A stretch of DNA of 64,000 bases. Origin: JBLHKT01 sp043101615 (GTDB taxonomy: Bacteria > Planctomycetota > Phycisphaerae > Phycisphaerales > UBA1924). Each line of letters opens with the position of its first letter. The first letter of the stretch is position 1. Position numbers and translations under genes: made by a program. The stretch spans positions 4,579 through 68,578 of the forward strand of contig JBICID010000028.1 of the NCBI GenBank assembly GCA_043101615.1, read 5' to 3'. The notes below the pieces were generated by a model, which saw nothing but the letters and a program-made list of their open reading frames with translations, searched no databases and was not told where the DNA came from. Positions 52,007-61,481 of the stretch are shown in pieces.

Positions 52007-53851
52007 TTACTCGCCGGGTTCGCTCGCCGGAGTGTCCGAGGTCCGGGTGGACTGGGCTTCCTCGGACTTGCCCTCGGCCCTTGTCGTGATCCGGATCGCG
52101 TGCTTCGCCAGATGCTCCGCCACCGCGATCTCCTCCACCGCCACGCGGCTGGCCCCGAGCTCCTTGGCACGCATCGCGACCGACAGCAGGTTCGCACGGG
52201 CCGCGATGTCGATGTCCGGACGCATCCGTCGTGCGATCGACACGGCCCGGAGCATGGCCTCGTGGTCGGGCATGGTGATGATGATCGCCTCGGCACGGTC
52301 GATGCCCGCGCGCTCGAGCACCTCCGGGTTGGTCACGTCGCCGTAGATGATCGAACGCCCCAGCGCCGCCTGCGTGCGCACGGTGTGGGGGTTGAGCTCC
52401 ACGATGGTGCAGCTGATGCCCTCCCGGTCGAGCCGCTCGACGCAGGCGCGCGCCACCGGCCCAAAGCCCGCGACGATCACGCGGCACGGGGACGCGGCCT
52501 GGACCGGGCACGCGTCCTCGTCATCCTCGATGTCGGCCAGCACCGGGGTGGCCCCGATCGCGGCCTGCTTGAACCACGGCGCGACCGGCAGGTGCATGAT
52601 CCGCCCGGAGAGACCCGCGCCCAGCGTGTCCAGCGTGGGGGTCAGGATCAGCGTCAGCACGATCGTCGCGATCAGCACCGACGACACCTCGGCCCCCAGC
52701 AGCCCGAGCCCGCCCGCGGTCGCGACCAGCAGCAGGCTGAACTCGCCCGCCTGGGCCAGCGTCAGGCCCGACCGGATCGCGACCGGCATCGACGCCCCCA
52801 CGCCCCAGGCCACGCCGGCGATCACCGTGGTCTTCATCACCAGCACGATCAGCGTGCAGGCCAGCACCACGTGCAGCTGCGGCAGGATGCCCGTCAGGTT
52901 GAGCTCCAGCCCCACCGCGGTGAAAAAGACCGCCATGAACAGGTCACGCATCGGCGAGATCTGGCCGGAGAGCTGGAACCGGAAGGGCGTCGAGGACAGG
53001 ATGAACCCCGCCACGAACGCGCCCAGCTCGGGGCTCAGCCCGACTCGCCCGGTCAGCACCGCCGCCCCCAGCGCCACCGCCGCCGCGATCACCAGCAGGA
53101 TCTCCTCGCTCCGCCCGCGCGCCACCTGCTGCATGAACCACGGCAGCACCAGCTTCCCGACCGCGATCATCAGCGCCACCGTCACCAGCGCCAGCCAGAT
53201 CGGCGGGCTCGCGCTGTACCCGGACGCCGCCTCGTCGATCGCCACCGACGGCGTCGCCTCGGGCTCGCTGCCCGGGCCCATGTCCGCCAGCACCGGCAGC
53301 AGCGACAGCATCACCACCACCAGCAGGTCCTGCACCAGCAGGATGCCGAAGCACATCCGACCGTGCGCCGAGTACAGCTCGCGCTTCTGCTGCAGCAGAC
53401 GCATCACCACCGCCGTGGACGACATCGAGACCGCCAGCCCGACCGCGATCGCCTCGGGCGGTGTCAGACCGAACGCCATCGCGATCGGTGTTGCCAGCAT
53501 GGCGCTGCCGACGGTGGACAGCACGCCCGCGGCCACGATCGAGGCGGCGCCCTGACGCAGCGCCGACGTGTCCAGGTGCAGCCCGATGCCGAACATCAGC
53601 AGCACCGTCGCGACCGAGGTGATCTCGCCGACCGTGTCGGAATCGCCGATGAGCCCCAGCCCCCCCGGCCCGATGATCGCCCCCGCGATCAGGTACCCCG
53701 GGATCACCGCGATGCGGAGCCGACCCAGCACAGCCGCCACCAGCCCGGCGCACGCCAGGATCTTCAGAAGGTCCACCGCGAAGGGAGCCGGGCCGCCGCC
53801 CGCCCCGAGGGGGGAGAGCGGGCCGTCGAGCAGGAGGGCGTGGTCGATCAT
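52007..53851 (-). CDS. KefB-type cation/proton antiporter with TrkA-N domain
   Basis: 614 residues. About 12 transmembrane helices (residues about 20-410) contain GYLIAGAIIGPGGLGL, GIGLHLD, AVGLAVSMSSTAVVMRLL and ELGAFVAGFILSSTPFRFQLS of the Na+/H+ exchanger fold. Residues about 460-575 are a TrkA-N nucleotide-binding domain beginning VIVAGFGPVARACVERL. Glutathione-gated K+ efflux or Na+/H+ exchange is typical. ATG 53851 overlaps the mnmG stop in an ATGA arrangement, so the two are translated together. Confidence 0.9.
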   Translation of the reverse strand: MIDHALLLDGPLSPLGAGGGPAPFAVDLLKILACAGLVAAVLGRLRIAVIPGYLIAGAIIGPGGLGLIGDSDTVGEITSVATVLLMFGIGLHLDTSALRQGAASIVAAGVLSTVGSAMLATPIAMAFGLTPPEAIAVGLAVSMSSTAVVMRLLQQKRELYSAHGRMCFGILLVQDLLVVVMLSLLPVLADMGPGSEPEATPSVAIDEAASGYSASPPIWLALVTVALMIAVGKLVLPWFMQQVARGRSEEILLVIAAAVALGAAVLTGRVGLSPELGAFVAGFILSSTPFRFQLSGQISPMRDLFMAVFFTAVGLELNLTGILPQLHVVLACTLIVLVMKTTVIAGVAWGVGASMPVAIRSGLTLAQAGEFSLLLVATAGGLGLLGAEVSSVLIATIVLTLILTPTLDTLGAGLSGRIMHLPVAPWFKQAAIGATPVLADIEDDEDACPVQAASPCRVIVAGFGPVARACVERLDREGISCTIVELNPHTVRTQAALGRSIIYGDVTNPEVLERAGIDRAEAIIITMPDHEAMLRAVSIARRMRPDIDIAARANLLSVAMRAKELGASRVAVEEIAVAEHLAKHAIRITTRAEGKSEEAQSTRTSDTPASEPGE

Positions 53852-55800
53852 GCCTGTTCCGTCGGCTCGGGAGTCGTGCGGGGTTCAGAACCGCGATTGG
53901 GCGATCGGTGCAGCAGCACCGCCAGCAGCGTCAGGTCCGCGGGCGTCACGCCCTCGAGGCGGGCCGCCTGCCCGAACGTGTCCGGGCGGAACCGAACCAG
54001 CGCCTCGCGGGCCTCGGTCCGCAGCGACGTCAGCGTGTCCAGGTCGAGCGAATCGGGCAGTCGCTTCCGCTCCATCTCGGCCTGGCGCCGGATCTCGTTC
54101 CGCTCACGCTCGATGTACGGGCGGTACCGGTGCTCGGCGTGCAGCGTCTTCCAGACGCCTCCGGCGAAGTCGTGTTCCGGCAGGGCCGCTCGCAGCGACT
54201 CGACCGAGAAACCCTGCTTGCGGATGTGGCGCTCCAGCGCCTCGCCGTCGAGCGTGGTCGATCCGATCGCGGCCCGCCCCGCCCCCAACTGCACGGCGCG
54301 GCGCTCGTGCAACGCCCGACGCGCCCGCCCGAGCGCGTGGTGTTCCAGCAGCCCCAGGCGTTCGGCCACCGGGGTCAGCCGGTCGGGGGCGTTGTCCGAC
54401 CGCAGCAGCAGCCGGTGCTCGGCCCGGCTGGTGAACATGCGGTAGGGCTCGGTCGGCGTCTTGGTCACCAGGTCGTCCATCAGCACCCCGATGTACGCCT
54501 CGTGGCGACCAAGCACCCACGCAGGCTCCCCCCGGGCGTGCCGCGCCGCGTTCACCCCCGCGACCAGCCCCTGGGCCGCGGCCTCCTCGTAGCCAGAGGT
54601 CCCGTTGATCTGGCCCGCCAGGAACAGGCCCGGGATCGACTTGGTCATCCCCGTCGCGTGGATCTGGTGCGGGCGCACCGTGTCGTACTCCACCGCGTAC
54701 CCGTGCTGCAGGATCTCGGCGTGCTCGCACCCCGGCATCAGGCGGACGATCCGCTCCTGCACGTCAATCGGCAGCGAGGTCGAGATGCCGTTGCAGTACA
54801 CCCAGTGCCGGCCGTCGTGCGCACGCAGGCTCTCGGGCTCCAGGAAGACCCCGTGCGAGTCGCGCTCTGCGAACCGCACCACCTTGTCCTCGATCGACGG
54901 GCAGTAGCGCGGGCCGCGACTCTCGATCTGGCCGGAAAACATCGGCGCGCGGTCCAGGTTCGCCCGGATGAGCTCGTGGATCGCCCCGTTCGTCGACGTC
55001 TGGCGGCACTCGACCTGACGCAGCGCCGGGAACCGCCCGAGCCGCAGCGGGAACGCCCCCGACGAGGCGAGCCCGCCGAGGACCGGCGTCGCGGTCAGAT
55101 CGCTGAACGGGACCGGCTCCCCGTCCCCGAGCTGCGGTGGCAGCCCGTCCCAGTCGATGCTCGCCATGTCCAGGCGGGGCGGCGTGCCCGTCTTCAGGCG
55201 CCCGAGCTCGAAGCCCAGGTCCGTGAGCGCCCGCGAGACCGCGCTCGTCGCGTGCTCGCCGCAGCGTCCCCCGGGCGTGGTGGTCTGGCCGGTGTGCATC
55301 AGCCCGCACATGAAGGTGCCGGTGGTCAGCACCGCCGCGTGCGTGTCGATGAGGCGCGACGCGCCGCCCACGTCCACCCGGACGCCCGTCAGCCGACCTC
55401 CGCCGATCTCGAAACCCTCCACCGCACCCCGGACCACCTCGATCTCGGGGCGAGAGGCGATCAGGGCCCGCACCGCCTCGGCGTAGGCGTGCTTGTCGGA
55501 CTGGCAGCGCGGGCCGTGCACCGCGGGGCCCTTGGAGGTGTTCAGCACGCGGAACTGGATGCCCGTGGCGTCCGCCGCGAGCCCCATCAGGCCCCCCAGG
55601 GCGTCGATCTCACGCACCAGCTGGCCCTTGGCGAGCCCCCCGATCGCCGGGTTGCAGCTCATCACGCCGATTTTCGCCGGGTCCAGCGTCACCAGACCCA
55701 CCCGCCCGGACGGGCCCAGGGCGTTGGCGCAGGCCCACGCGGCCTCCGCCCCGGCGTGCCCGCCCCCCACCACCACGACATCGAACCTTTCCACGCTCAT
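53848..55800 (-). CDS. mnmG: tRNA uridine 5-carboxymethylaminomethyl modification enzyme MnmG
   Basis: 650 residues. With MnmE it installs the cmnm5 group on U34 of several tRNAs. The FAD-binding VVGGGHAGAEAAWACA, the CNPAIGGLAKGQLVREIDALGG and SDKHAYAE stretches, and the C-terminal RYRPYIERERNEIRRQAEMERKRLP (split) are characteristic. ATG 55800 is the start. MnmG is complete, but the only MnmE-like gene in the window, at 34818, lacks key parts, so the functional partner may be elsewhere. It is followed by the KefB-like gene with a four-base overlap. Confidence 0.94.
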   Translation of the reverse strand: MSVERFDVVVVGGGHAGAEAAWACANALGPSGRVGLVTLDPAKIGVMSCNPAIGGLAKGQLVREIDALGGLMGLAADATGIQFRVLNTSKGPAVHGPRCQSDKHAYAEAVRALIASRPEIEVVRGAVEGFEIGGGRLTGVRVDVGGASRLIDTHAAVLTTGTFMCGLMHTGQTTTPGGRCGEHATSAVSRALTDLGFELGRLKTGTPPRLDMASIDWDGLPPQLGDGEPVPFSDLTATPVLGGLASSGAFPLRLGRFPALRQVECRQTSTNGAIHELIRANLDRAPMFSGQIESRGPRYCPSIEDKVVRFAERDSHGVFLEPESLRAHDGRHWVYCNGISTSLPIDVQERIVRLMPGCEHAEILQHGYAVEYDTVRPHQIHATGMTKSIPGLFLAGQINGTSGYEEAAAQGLVAGVNAARHARGEPAWVLGRHEAYIGVLMDDLVTKTPTEPYRMFTSRAEHRLLLRSDNAPDRLTPVAERLGLLEHHALGRARRALHERRAVQLGAGRAAIGSTTLDGEALERHIRKQGFSVESLRAALPEHDFAGGVWKTLHAEHRYRPYIERERNEIRRQAEMERKRLPDSLDLDTLTSLRTEAREALVRFRPDTFGQAARLEGVTPADLTLLAVLLHRSPNRGSEPRTTPEPTEQA

Positions 55801-55936
55801 GCCCGAACCATAGGAGAGAGGTCATGAAACTTCGGTTGCGACCGTTGGTTGTTCAGGGGAAACACTGGCACCCGCTCGGGGGTTTGATAGACTGGTTCGG
55901 ATCACTTTCGGGTACGCCCCGGGGAAAGGCAATCGG

Positions 55937-57286
55937 ATGGCGAAGACTACGGCTTGGCGGCACGGGGCGAGAACACCGGGCGCGAGAACACTGTCGGTCG
56001 CGATCACGCTCGCGGCGGTCTGCGGCTCCGCGGCGGCTTTCCCGGACAAGGTCATCCTCCGCGACGGCACCGAATACGTCGGCGAGGTCCTCAGCGACAC
56101 CGACCGCATGGTCGAGATCAAGACCACGATCAGCAACATCGAGACCACCCTCAAGATCGAGAAGTGGCGCGTGCGCGAGGTCGTGCTGGACGCCGTGGAC
56201 GCCCCGGACGCCGACACCGACACCGCGGACCTGCCGGTCGCCGGCGACCGCGACGACCCCCGGGACGACAGCGCCACCGAGTACGAGAATCTGAAGCGCG
56301 AGGGCTACGCCCTGGTGCTCGAGATCCCGATGGAGGGGACCTTCGGAGAGGACATCTACCCCAAGAGCATCGCCTCGGCTCTCGAGTGGGCCGTGGGCAG
56401 CGGCGTCACCGACGTTGTGTTCCGCATCAACTCCGGCGGGGGCGAGGTCTGGGCGGCCAACAAGATCGTGGAGATCATGGAGCGCCACGAGGACGACCTG
56501 CGCTACCACGGGCTGATCGAGAGCGCCATCAGCGCCTCCATCTGGCCCATGTTCGAGTGCGACACCATCTCCATGGCGCCGGGCTCGGACTTCGGCGGCG
56601 CGGTCGTCTACTCGCAGACCAGCACCGGCGAGGTCGAGGTGGACAAGAAGATGAACTCCATCATGGCCGCGAAGCTCGCCTCCTCGGCCGAGTCCAAGGG
56701 GCACAACCCCGCGATCGTGCGGGCCATGATGCTCTCGGAGGCGGAGGTGTGGAAGTACCGGCGCGCCGGCACCACCATGCCGTGGCGCCTGACCGACCTC
56801 AAGGCCAACGCCACCGCCCCGGGCATGGAGTACGAGCTGGTGGACTCCGACCAGCAGATCATGACGCTCACGCAGCGTGAGGCCGCGGACCTGGGCGTCG
56901 CCATCGCGCTGGCCGACGGCTCGCTGGAGAGCGTCGCCACGAGCGTGAACCTCGGCCCCTGGGACGACGCGGGCGCCTTCGGCGCCGAGACCGCCGAGGA
57001 GTGGAACCGCAAGTCCGACCGCCTGCGCGACCGCATCCAGACCACCGCCACCGCCCTGCTGCTGGAGGCCAACCGCATGAACAACGCCGGCACGGTCGGC
57101 TCGGTCGGCCTGGCGGTCAACGTCGCCCGCCGGAAGATGGCCGAGCTGAAGCGCTACCTGAACGAGGCCGAGGACCTCGAGATGGACGACATCATCGGCT
57201 CCTTCGACGGGCTGGACCTGGACCTGCTGGAAGACCAGATCGAGCGCCGCGGGGCCGAGGTCCGGCGCGTCCGCAACGGGCCGTGA
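55937..57286 (+). CDS. Secreted ClpP/NfeD-like serine-protease-fold protein
   Basis: 449 residues with a signal peptide ending near SAAAF. After an N-terminal beta domain (KVILRDGTEYVGEV) comes a ClpP/NfeD-like fold: VFRINSGGGEVWAANKIVEIME and IESAISASIWPMFECDTISMAPGSDFGGAVVY. In true NfeD and SppA proteins the second block holds the Ser nucleophile; here the position reads SASI, so it is a candidate nucleophile but not certain. The C-terminal 150 residues are helical and may form a coiled coil. Likely an exported or membrane-associated protein-quality role; not assigned further. Confidence 0.65.
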   Translation: MAKTTAWRHGARTPGARTLSVAITLAAVCGSAAAFPDKVILRDGTEYVGEVLSDTDRMVEIKTTISNIETTLKIEKWRVREVVLDAVDAPDADTDTADLPVAGDRDDPRDDSATEYENLKREGYALVLEIPMEGTFGEDIYPKSIASALEWAVGSGVTDVVFRINSGGGEVWAANKIVEIMERHEDDLRYHGLIESAISASIWPMFECDTISMAPGSDFGGAVVYSQTSTGEVEVDKKMNSIMAAKLASSAESKGHNPAIVRAMMLSEAEVWKYRRAGTTMPWRLTDLKANATAPGMEYELVDSDQQIMTLTQREAADLGVAIALADGSLESVATSVNLGPWDDAGAFGAETAEEWNRKSDRLRDRIQTTATALLLEANRMNNAGTVGSVGLAVNVARRKMAELKRYLNEAEDLEMDDIIGSFDGLDLDLLEDQIERRGAEVRRVRNGP

Positions 57287-57316
57287 GGCCCGGCCTGAGA
57301 GGTTCTCCGGCCCGAG

Positions 57317-57350
57317 AGGCTCCTTCCGCGCACAGGCTCCTTCCGCGCAC
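57317..57350. repeat. Tandem 17-base repeat
   Basis: AGGCTCCTTCCGCGCAC is repeated exactly twice, in the gap between the ClpP-like gene and the last member of the pseudopilin array. Its role is unknown; it may only mark recent local slippage. Confidence 0.7.
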
Positions 57351-57433
57351 AGGGTCAGCGCCTCACAAATGCGGGCGCAGCCTGCCGTGAGTCCCGAGTG
57401 CGATCGGTCACCGACCGCCCCCCCCGGGGGCGC

Positions 57434-58447
57434 TCACCCGCCCCGGTCGGGATAGTCCGGGTTGTCCTTGATCGCGTCGGGCACGCCCGGCTCGGTGCCG
57501 CCGAAGTCGATGCCGCCCAGGCCCTCGCGCGTCCAGCGGTACCGCATGAAGAACTCCTCGCGGTTCCTGTAGCCCTGGGCGTAGCTCGGGAACTTGTCGA
57601 GCGGGTAGTACCGCTGCTTCCACAGGATCTCCGGCTGGCGCGGGCTCCAGCCCGGGTTGGCGTCCGAGGTCTGACGGTTCGCCACCGACGCGTCGAAGAA
57701 CAGCAGGTTGCACTTGGCCGTCGGGTAGGCGAACCAGATCCCGGCCTTGTCGCTCAGGCGGTCGAACTCCTCGAACATGTGCACCTTCAGCGACGGGAAC
57801 GCCACGTCCTTGAAGAACCGGTTGTCCCCGTTGGACACCGAGAACAGGTGCGGCGTGTCGCTCACCGGGCCCCACGACCGGTTCCCGTTGTTCGGGTTCC
57901 ACGCAGCGGGCACCACCTGGTACGTGGACGAGTACGGCCACATCTGCTTCACGTCGTCCATGTTCCAGTTCGAGGAGTCGTCCGTCCCGGGAGGGATCGA
58001 GCCCTGTGCGTACGGCACGATCGTCTCTTGCGCCTCGATCGGGTCCTCCTGCCACTCGAGCAGGCTCCGGTCGAACGGGCTCGACGCGATCTGCTCGGGC
58101 AGCTGCGACGTCAGGTACTCGAACAGCTTGAAGTGCTGGTAGCGACGCTTGGGCGTGATGCTCACCAGCGGCTTGAGCGCCGTCGGCGAGCCGTCGTTGT
58201 TCGGACGCCCCGTCAGCTTCGACAGGATCTGGATCGCGTCCCGCCCCGAGCCCAGCGAGAAGATCGAATCGTCCGTGTCGGTCGCGAAGTTCGAGGCCGT
58301 GCCCCCAAGCGTCCGCAGGTTCGACTGGCTGACCACGTTGCGGGCCGTCGCCCGGGCCTTGCCCAACGCCGGCAGCAGGATGCCGATCAGCAGCGCGATG
58401 ATCGCGATCACCACCAGCAACTCGATCAGGGTGAAGGCCCGTCTCAT
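57434..58447 (-). CDS. Prepilin-leader protein, array copy A
   Basis: 337 residues. Short leader then FTLIELLVVIAIIALLIGILLPALG. Conserved core shared with copies B to E: KRRYQHFKLFEYLTSQLPEQ, PFDRSLLEWQEDP, WPYSSTYQVVPAAWNPN, DVAFPSLKVHMFEEFDR, WFAYPTAKCNLLFFDAS and YRWTREGLGGIDFGG. The short linker between the N-terminal helix and the core is SPTALKPL with no poly-Gly. It is the most C-terminal-diverged of the closer copies and the last gene on the minus strand. Predicted role: pseudopilin-like, assembled or tethered after peptidase cleavage. Confidence 0.85.
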   Translation of the reverse strand: MRRAFTLIELLVVIAIIALLIGILLPALGKARATARNVVSQSNLRTLGGTASNFATDTDDSIFSLGSGRDAIQILSKLTGRPNNDGSPTALKPLVSITPKRRYQHFKLFEYLTSQLPEQIASSPFDRSLLEWQEDPIEAQETIVPYAQGSIPPGTDDSSNWNMDDVKQMWPYSSTYQVVPAAWNPNNGNRSWGPVSDTPHLFSVSNGDNRFFKDVAFPSLKVHMFEEFDRLSDKAGIWFAYPTAKCNLLFFDASVANRQTSDANPGWSPRQPEILWKQRYYPLDKFPSYAQGYRNREEFFMRYRWTREGLGGIDFGGTEPGVPDAIKDNPDYPDRGG

Positions 58448-58684
58448 GTTCGACCCCTTTGTGAGCAAGCCCGGGCACAGGCGCCCGGAACCCTGAAACC
58501 CTGCGCCGGTCACCCGGGCCCGCGGCCCGGGGCCGCCCGGCGACGCGAGCAGAGGGCCCGCATTCCAGACACGCGTGTATGGTCTCAGAATGTCAAGAGG
58601 GTGTCAAGAACCCCCCCACCGGGCCCGCCGGGCTCCACGCGTGCTCGCCACGAGGCACCCCCCGACACCCTCGCGCAACAAAGA

Positions 58685-58708
58685 GAAAAACCCCGGATCG
58701 CTCCGGGG
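58685..58708 (-). terminator. Rho-independent terminator after array copy B
   Basis: On the minus strand CCCCGGA-GCGA-TCCGGGG is followed by TTTTT. Another stem (CCCCGATCC/GGATCGGGG, 58769-58801) lies closer to the B stop. So copy B is transcribed apart from copy A. Confidence 0.8.
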
Positions 58709-58808
58709 CTCAGGAAGTGGGGCAGGGTGTAGGACCGGGCGTGTGCTCAGAGCACGTGCCCCGGGTGACCCCGATCCGGGGGGAAAGGGGCTGGATCGGG
58801 GCGGCGGG

Positions 58809-59840
58809 TCAGCCCGGGTAGTCCGGGTTGTCCCGGATGGCGTCGGGGACGTTGATCTCCTTGCCGCCGAAGTCGATCCCGCCCAGGCCCTCACGCGTCC
58901 AGCGGTACCGCATGAAGAACGTGTCGCGGTTCTTGTACCCCTGGGCGTAATCCGGGAAGGTATCGAGCGGCACGTACCGCTGCTGCCACAGCGTGTTGGG
59001 CTGATCGGGATTCCAGCCCGGGTTCGACTCGTCGGTCCGCAGGTTCCGCACCGAGGCGTCGAAGAACAGCAGGTTGCACTTCGCGTTGGGGTACGCGAAC
59101 CAGATCCCCGCCGAATCGGTCAGCCGGTCGAACTCCTCGAACATGTGCACCTTGCCCGACGGGAACGCCACGTCCTTGTAGAAACGCGTCTGCGCGTTGC
59201 CGATCGTGAACAGGTGCGGCGTGTCCGCGGTGGGGTGCCACGAGCCGTTGCCCCCGTTGGGGTTCCAGGCCGCGGGGACGGTCTGGTACGTCGATGCGTA
59301 CGGCCACAGCTGGCGGACGTCGTCGTTGGGCCAGTTCGAGCTCCGATCCATGCCCGCCGGCACCGTGCCCTGGGCGTAGGGCACGATCGTCTGCTGGGCC
59401 TGGAGCGGGTCCTCCTGCCACTCGAGCAGGTTCCGGTCGAACGGGCTGGACGCGATCTGCTCGGGCAGCTGCGACGTCAGGTACTCGAACAGCACGAAGT
59501 GCTGGTACCGGCGACGCGGCGTGATGCTCGTCAGAGGCTGCAGGGCGTTCTCGCCCCCGCCCCCGCCCCCGCCCGCGATCGGGCGACCCGTCAGCTGCGA
59601 CAGGATCTGGATCGCCTGCCGGTCCGCCTGGGTGTCGTTGGGGGAGAAGCTGAAGATGGTGTCGTCGGTGTCGGACGCGCGGTTGGCCGACGAGCCGCCC
59701 AGCGAACGCATGTTCGACTGGCTCACCACGTTCCGGGCCGTGCCACGCGCCTTGCCCAGCGCCGGCAGCAGGATCCCGATCAACAGCGCGATGATCGCGA
59801 TCACGACGAGCAGTTCGATGAGTGTGAAGGCACGCTTCAT
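58809..59840 (-). CDS. Prepilin-leader protein, array copy B
   Basis: 343 residues. FTLIELLVVIAIIALLIGILLPALG leader; shares SNMRSLGGSSANRASDTDD with copy C. The linker has a seven-glycine run. Core features are the same as in copy A with LEWQEDPLQAQQTIVPYAQGTVPAGMD. The start at 59840 follows GAGAGGATCCGT. The downstream side has its own terminator, so copies are independently transcribed. No other motif points to an enzymatic role. Confidence 0.88.
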   Translation of the reverse strand: MKRAFTLIELLVVIAIIALLIGILLPALGKARGTARNVVSQSNMRSLGGSSANRASDTDDTIFSFSPNDTQADRQAIQILSQLTGRPIAGGGGGGGENALQPLTSITPRRRYQHFVLFEYLTSQLPEQIASSPFDRNLLEWQEDPLQAQQTIVPYAQGTVPAGMDRSSNWPNDDVRQLWPYASTYQTVPAAWNPNGGNGSWHPTADTPHLFTIGNAQTRFYKDVAFPSGKVHMFEEFDRLTDSAGIWFAYPNAKCNLLFFDASVRNLRTDESNPGWNPDQPNTLWQQRYVPLDTFPDYAQGYKNRDTFFMRYRWTREGLGGIDFGGKEINVPDAIRDNPDYPG

Positions 59841-59925
59841 ACGGATCCTCTCAAGGTGCGCACACGCCCGCGCAGAAGCGGACGGGCGGCTTCAAACAAG
59901 GGACTTCCCGCGGCCTTCTCGCGCC

Positions 59926-59953
59926 AAAGAAAAGGCACCGCGGAGCGGTGCCT
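59926..59953 (-). terminator. Rho-independent terminator between copies C and B
   Basis: On the minus strand AGGCACCGC-TCC-GCGGTGCCT followed by TTTCTTT. It lies 251 to 278 bases past the copy C stop and upstream of copy B. Confidence 0.75.
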
Positions 59954-60027
59954 CTCGATTCGCACGAAATGTCCCGACGGTTCCAGACTTTTTTCCCGCC
60001 CGTCACACGCCCGCCGGGGCGTCCGGA

Positions 60028-60073
60028 CGGGGCTGGGGGGGGGCTGGGGGGGGCTGGGGAGGGCTGGGGGCGT
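60028..60073 (+). other. G-run cluster with G-quadruplex potential
   Basis: The plus strand has at least five runs of four or more G (GGGGCT, GGGGGGGGGCT, GGGGGGGGCT, GGGGAGGGCT, GGGGGCG) separated by CT. Between copies C and B, in the leader of B on the opposite strand. Could fold as a quadruplex on the non-template side; its effect is inference. Confidence 0.55.
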
Positions 60074-60150
60074 CTGGAGGGAATCCGGGCCGCTCTCTGC
60101 CCGGAGAAGGCCCTTTTCGGGAACCCCGCGGGCACGGGCCGACTGTCCGG

Positions 60151-60214
60151 GCCAATCACTCGCCGGGCCGATTACTCGCCGGGCCGATTACTCGCCGGGC
60201 CAATCACTCACCGG
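60151..60214. repeat. Four tandem 16-base repeats overlapping the end of array copy C
   Basis: GCCNATNACTCNCCGG units at 60151, 60167, 60183 and 60199, with GCCAATCACTCGCCGG and GCCGATTACTCGCCGG as the two main forms. The last unit contains the end of the coding sequence and its stop (60204-60206). Each copy carries TGA or TAA on the minus strand, but 16 is not divisible by three, so the frame rotates. Confidence 0.85.
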
Positions 60215-61292
60215 GGTAGTTCGGGTCGTCCTTCACGCTGTCGGGCAGGTTGATCTCGCCCCCGCCGAAGTCGATCCCGCCCAGGCCCTCACGCGTCCAG
60301 CGGTACTTCATCGTGAACTCGTCCCGGTTCTTGTACCCCGCGGCGTACAGCGGGAAGGTGTCCAGCGGCACGTACCGCTGCGTCCACAGCCGGCCCGGCT
60401 GGGCCGGGTTCGCCCCCGGGTTCGCCTGGTTCGACGGGATGTTCCGCACCGACGCGTCGAAGAACAGCAGGTTGCACTTCGCGTTCGGGTACGCGAACCA
60501 GATGCCCGACGAGTCCGTCAGCCGGTCGAACTCCTCGAACATGTGCACCTTCTGCGACGGGAACGCCACGTCCTTGTAGAACCGCTGCTGCCCGGCCGCG
60601 GTGAAGAACAGGTGCGGGGTGTCACTGGTCGGCGCCCACGACTTGCCCCCGCTGTTGGGGTTCCAGGCCGCGGGGACGGTCTGGTACGTCGAGGCATACG
60701 GCCACAGCTGGCGGACGTCGTCGTTGGGCCAGTTTGAGCTGCGGTCCATGCCCGCCGGCACCGTGCCCGAGGCGTAGGGCACGATCGTCTGCTGGGCCTG
60801 GACCGGGTCCTCCTGCCACTCGAGCAGGTTCCGATCGAACGGGCTCGAGGCGATCTGCTCGGGCAGCTGCGCCGTCAGGTACTCGAACAGCACGAAGTGC
60901 TGGTACCGGCGGGCCGGCGTGATCGAGTTCAGCCGGAGCAGCGAGTACTCGCCCCCGCCGCCCCCGCCGCCCCCGCCCCCCGGCCCGGCCCCGCCGCCGC
61001 CCGAGATCGGGCGACCGGTGAGGCGCGACAGGATGTCGATCGCCTGACGCTGCGCCCCGTTCAGGCTGATGGTGAAGCTGAAGATCGAGTCGTCGGTGTC
61101 CGACGCGCGGTTGGCCGACGAGCCGCCCAGCGAGCGCATGTTCGACTGGCTCACCACGTTCCGGGCCGTGCCCCGAGCCTTGCCCAAAGCCGGCAGCAGG
61201 ATCCCGATCAAGAGCGCGATGATCGCGATGACAACGAGCAACTCGATGAGTGTGAAGCCACGCGGGGCGTGTGATCGGGCACGGTTCGTCAT
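60204..61292 (-). CDS. Prepilin-leader protein, array copy C
   Basis: 362 residues, the longest copy. A leader with an extra MTNRARSHAPRG before FTLIELLVVIAIIALLIGILLPALG. The linker is expanded to a run of ten Gly with Gly/Pro/Ala on one side (near residues 105-120). Core features are as in B, with VRQLWPYASTYQTVPAAWNPN and SSNWPNDD. ATG 61292 gives a leader without a strong Shine-Dalgarno sequence. The stop is embedded in the 16-base repeat. Confidence 0.87.
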   Translation of the reverse strand: MTNRARSHAPRGFTLIELLVVIAIIALLIGILLPALGKARGTARNVVSQSNMRSLGGSSANRASDTDDSIFSFTISLNGAQRQAIDILSRLTGRPISGGGGAGPGGGGGGGGGGEYSLLRLNSITPARRYQHFVLFEYLTAQLPEQIASSPFDRNLLEWQEDPVQAQQTIVPYASGTVPAGMDRSSNWPNDDVRQLWPYASTYQTVPAAWNPNSGGKSWAPTSDTPHLFFTAAGQQRFYKDVAFPSQKVHMFEEFDRLTDSSGIWFAYPNAKCNLLFFDASVRNIPSNQANPGANPAQPGRLWTQRYVPLDTFPLYAAGYKNRDEFTMKYRWTREGLGGIDFGGGEINLPDSVKDDPNYPGE

Positions 61293-61481
61293 GTGAGACC
61301 TTTCAGGCCAAGAGAGCGGCCGCCAGAGCGATACGGTTCCCCAAACCGAGAACGCTATCTTCACACAACCACCACCCGGTGTCAACCGGGAATCGCCGCG
61401 GGCATCGTTCGGGCTCCGTTCGACCGCCGCCCCGGGACACCCCGAGGGCGTGCCGACCCGGCCTGTCTTCAGCCCAACTCA

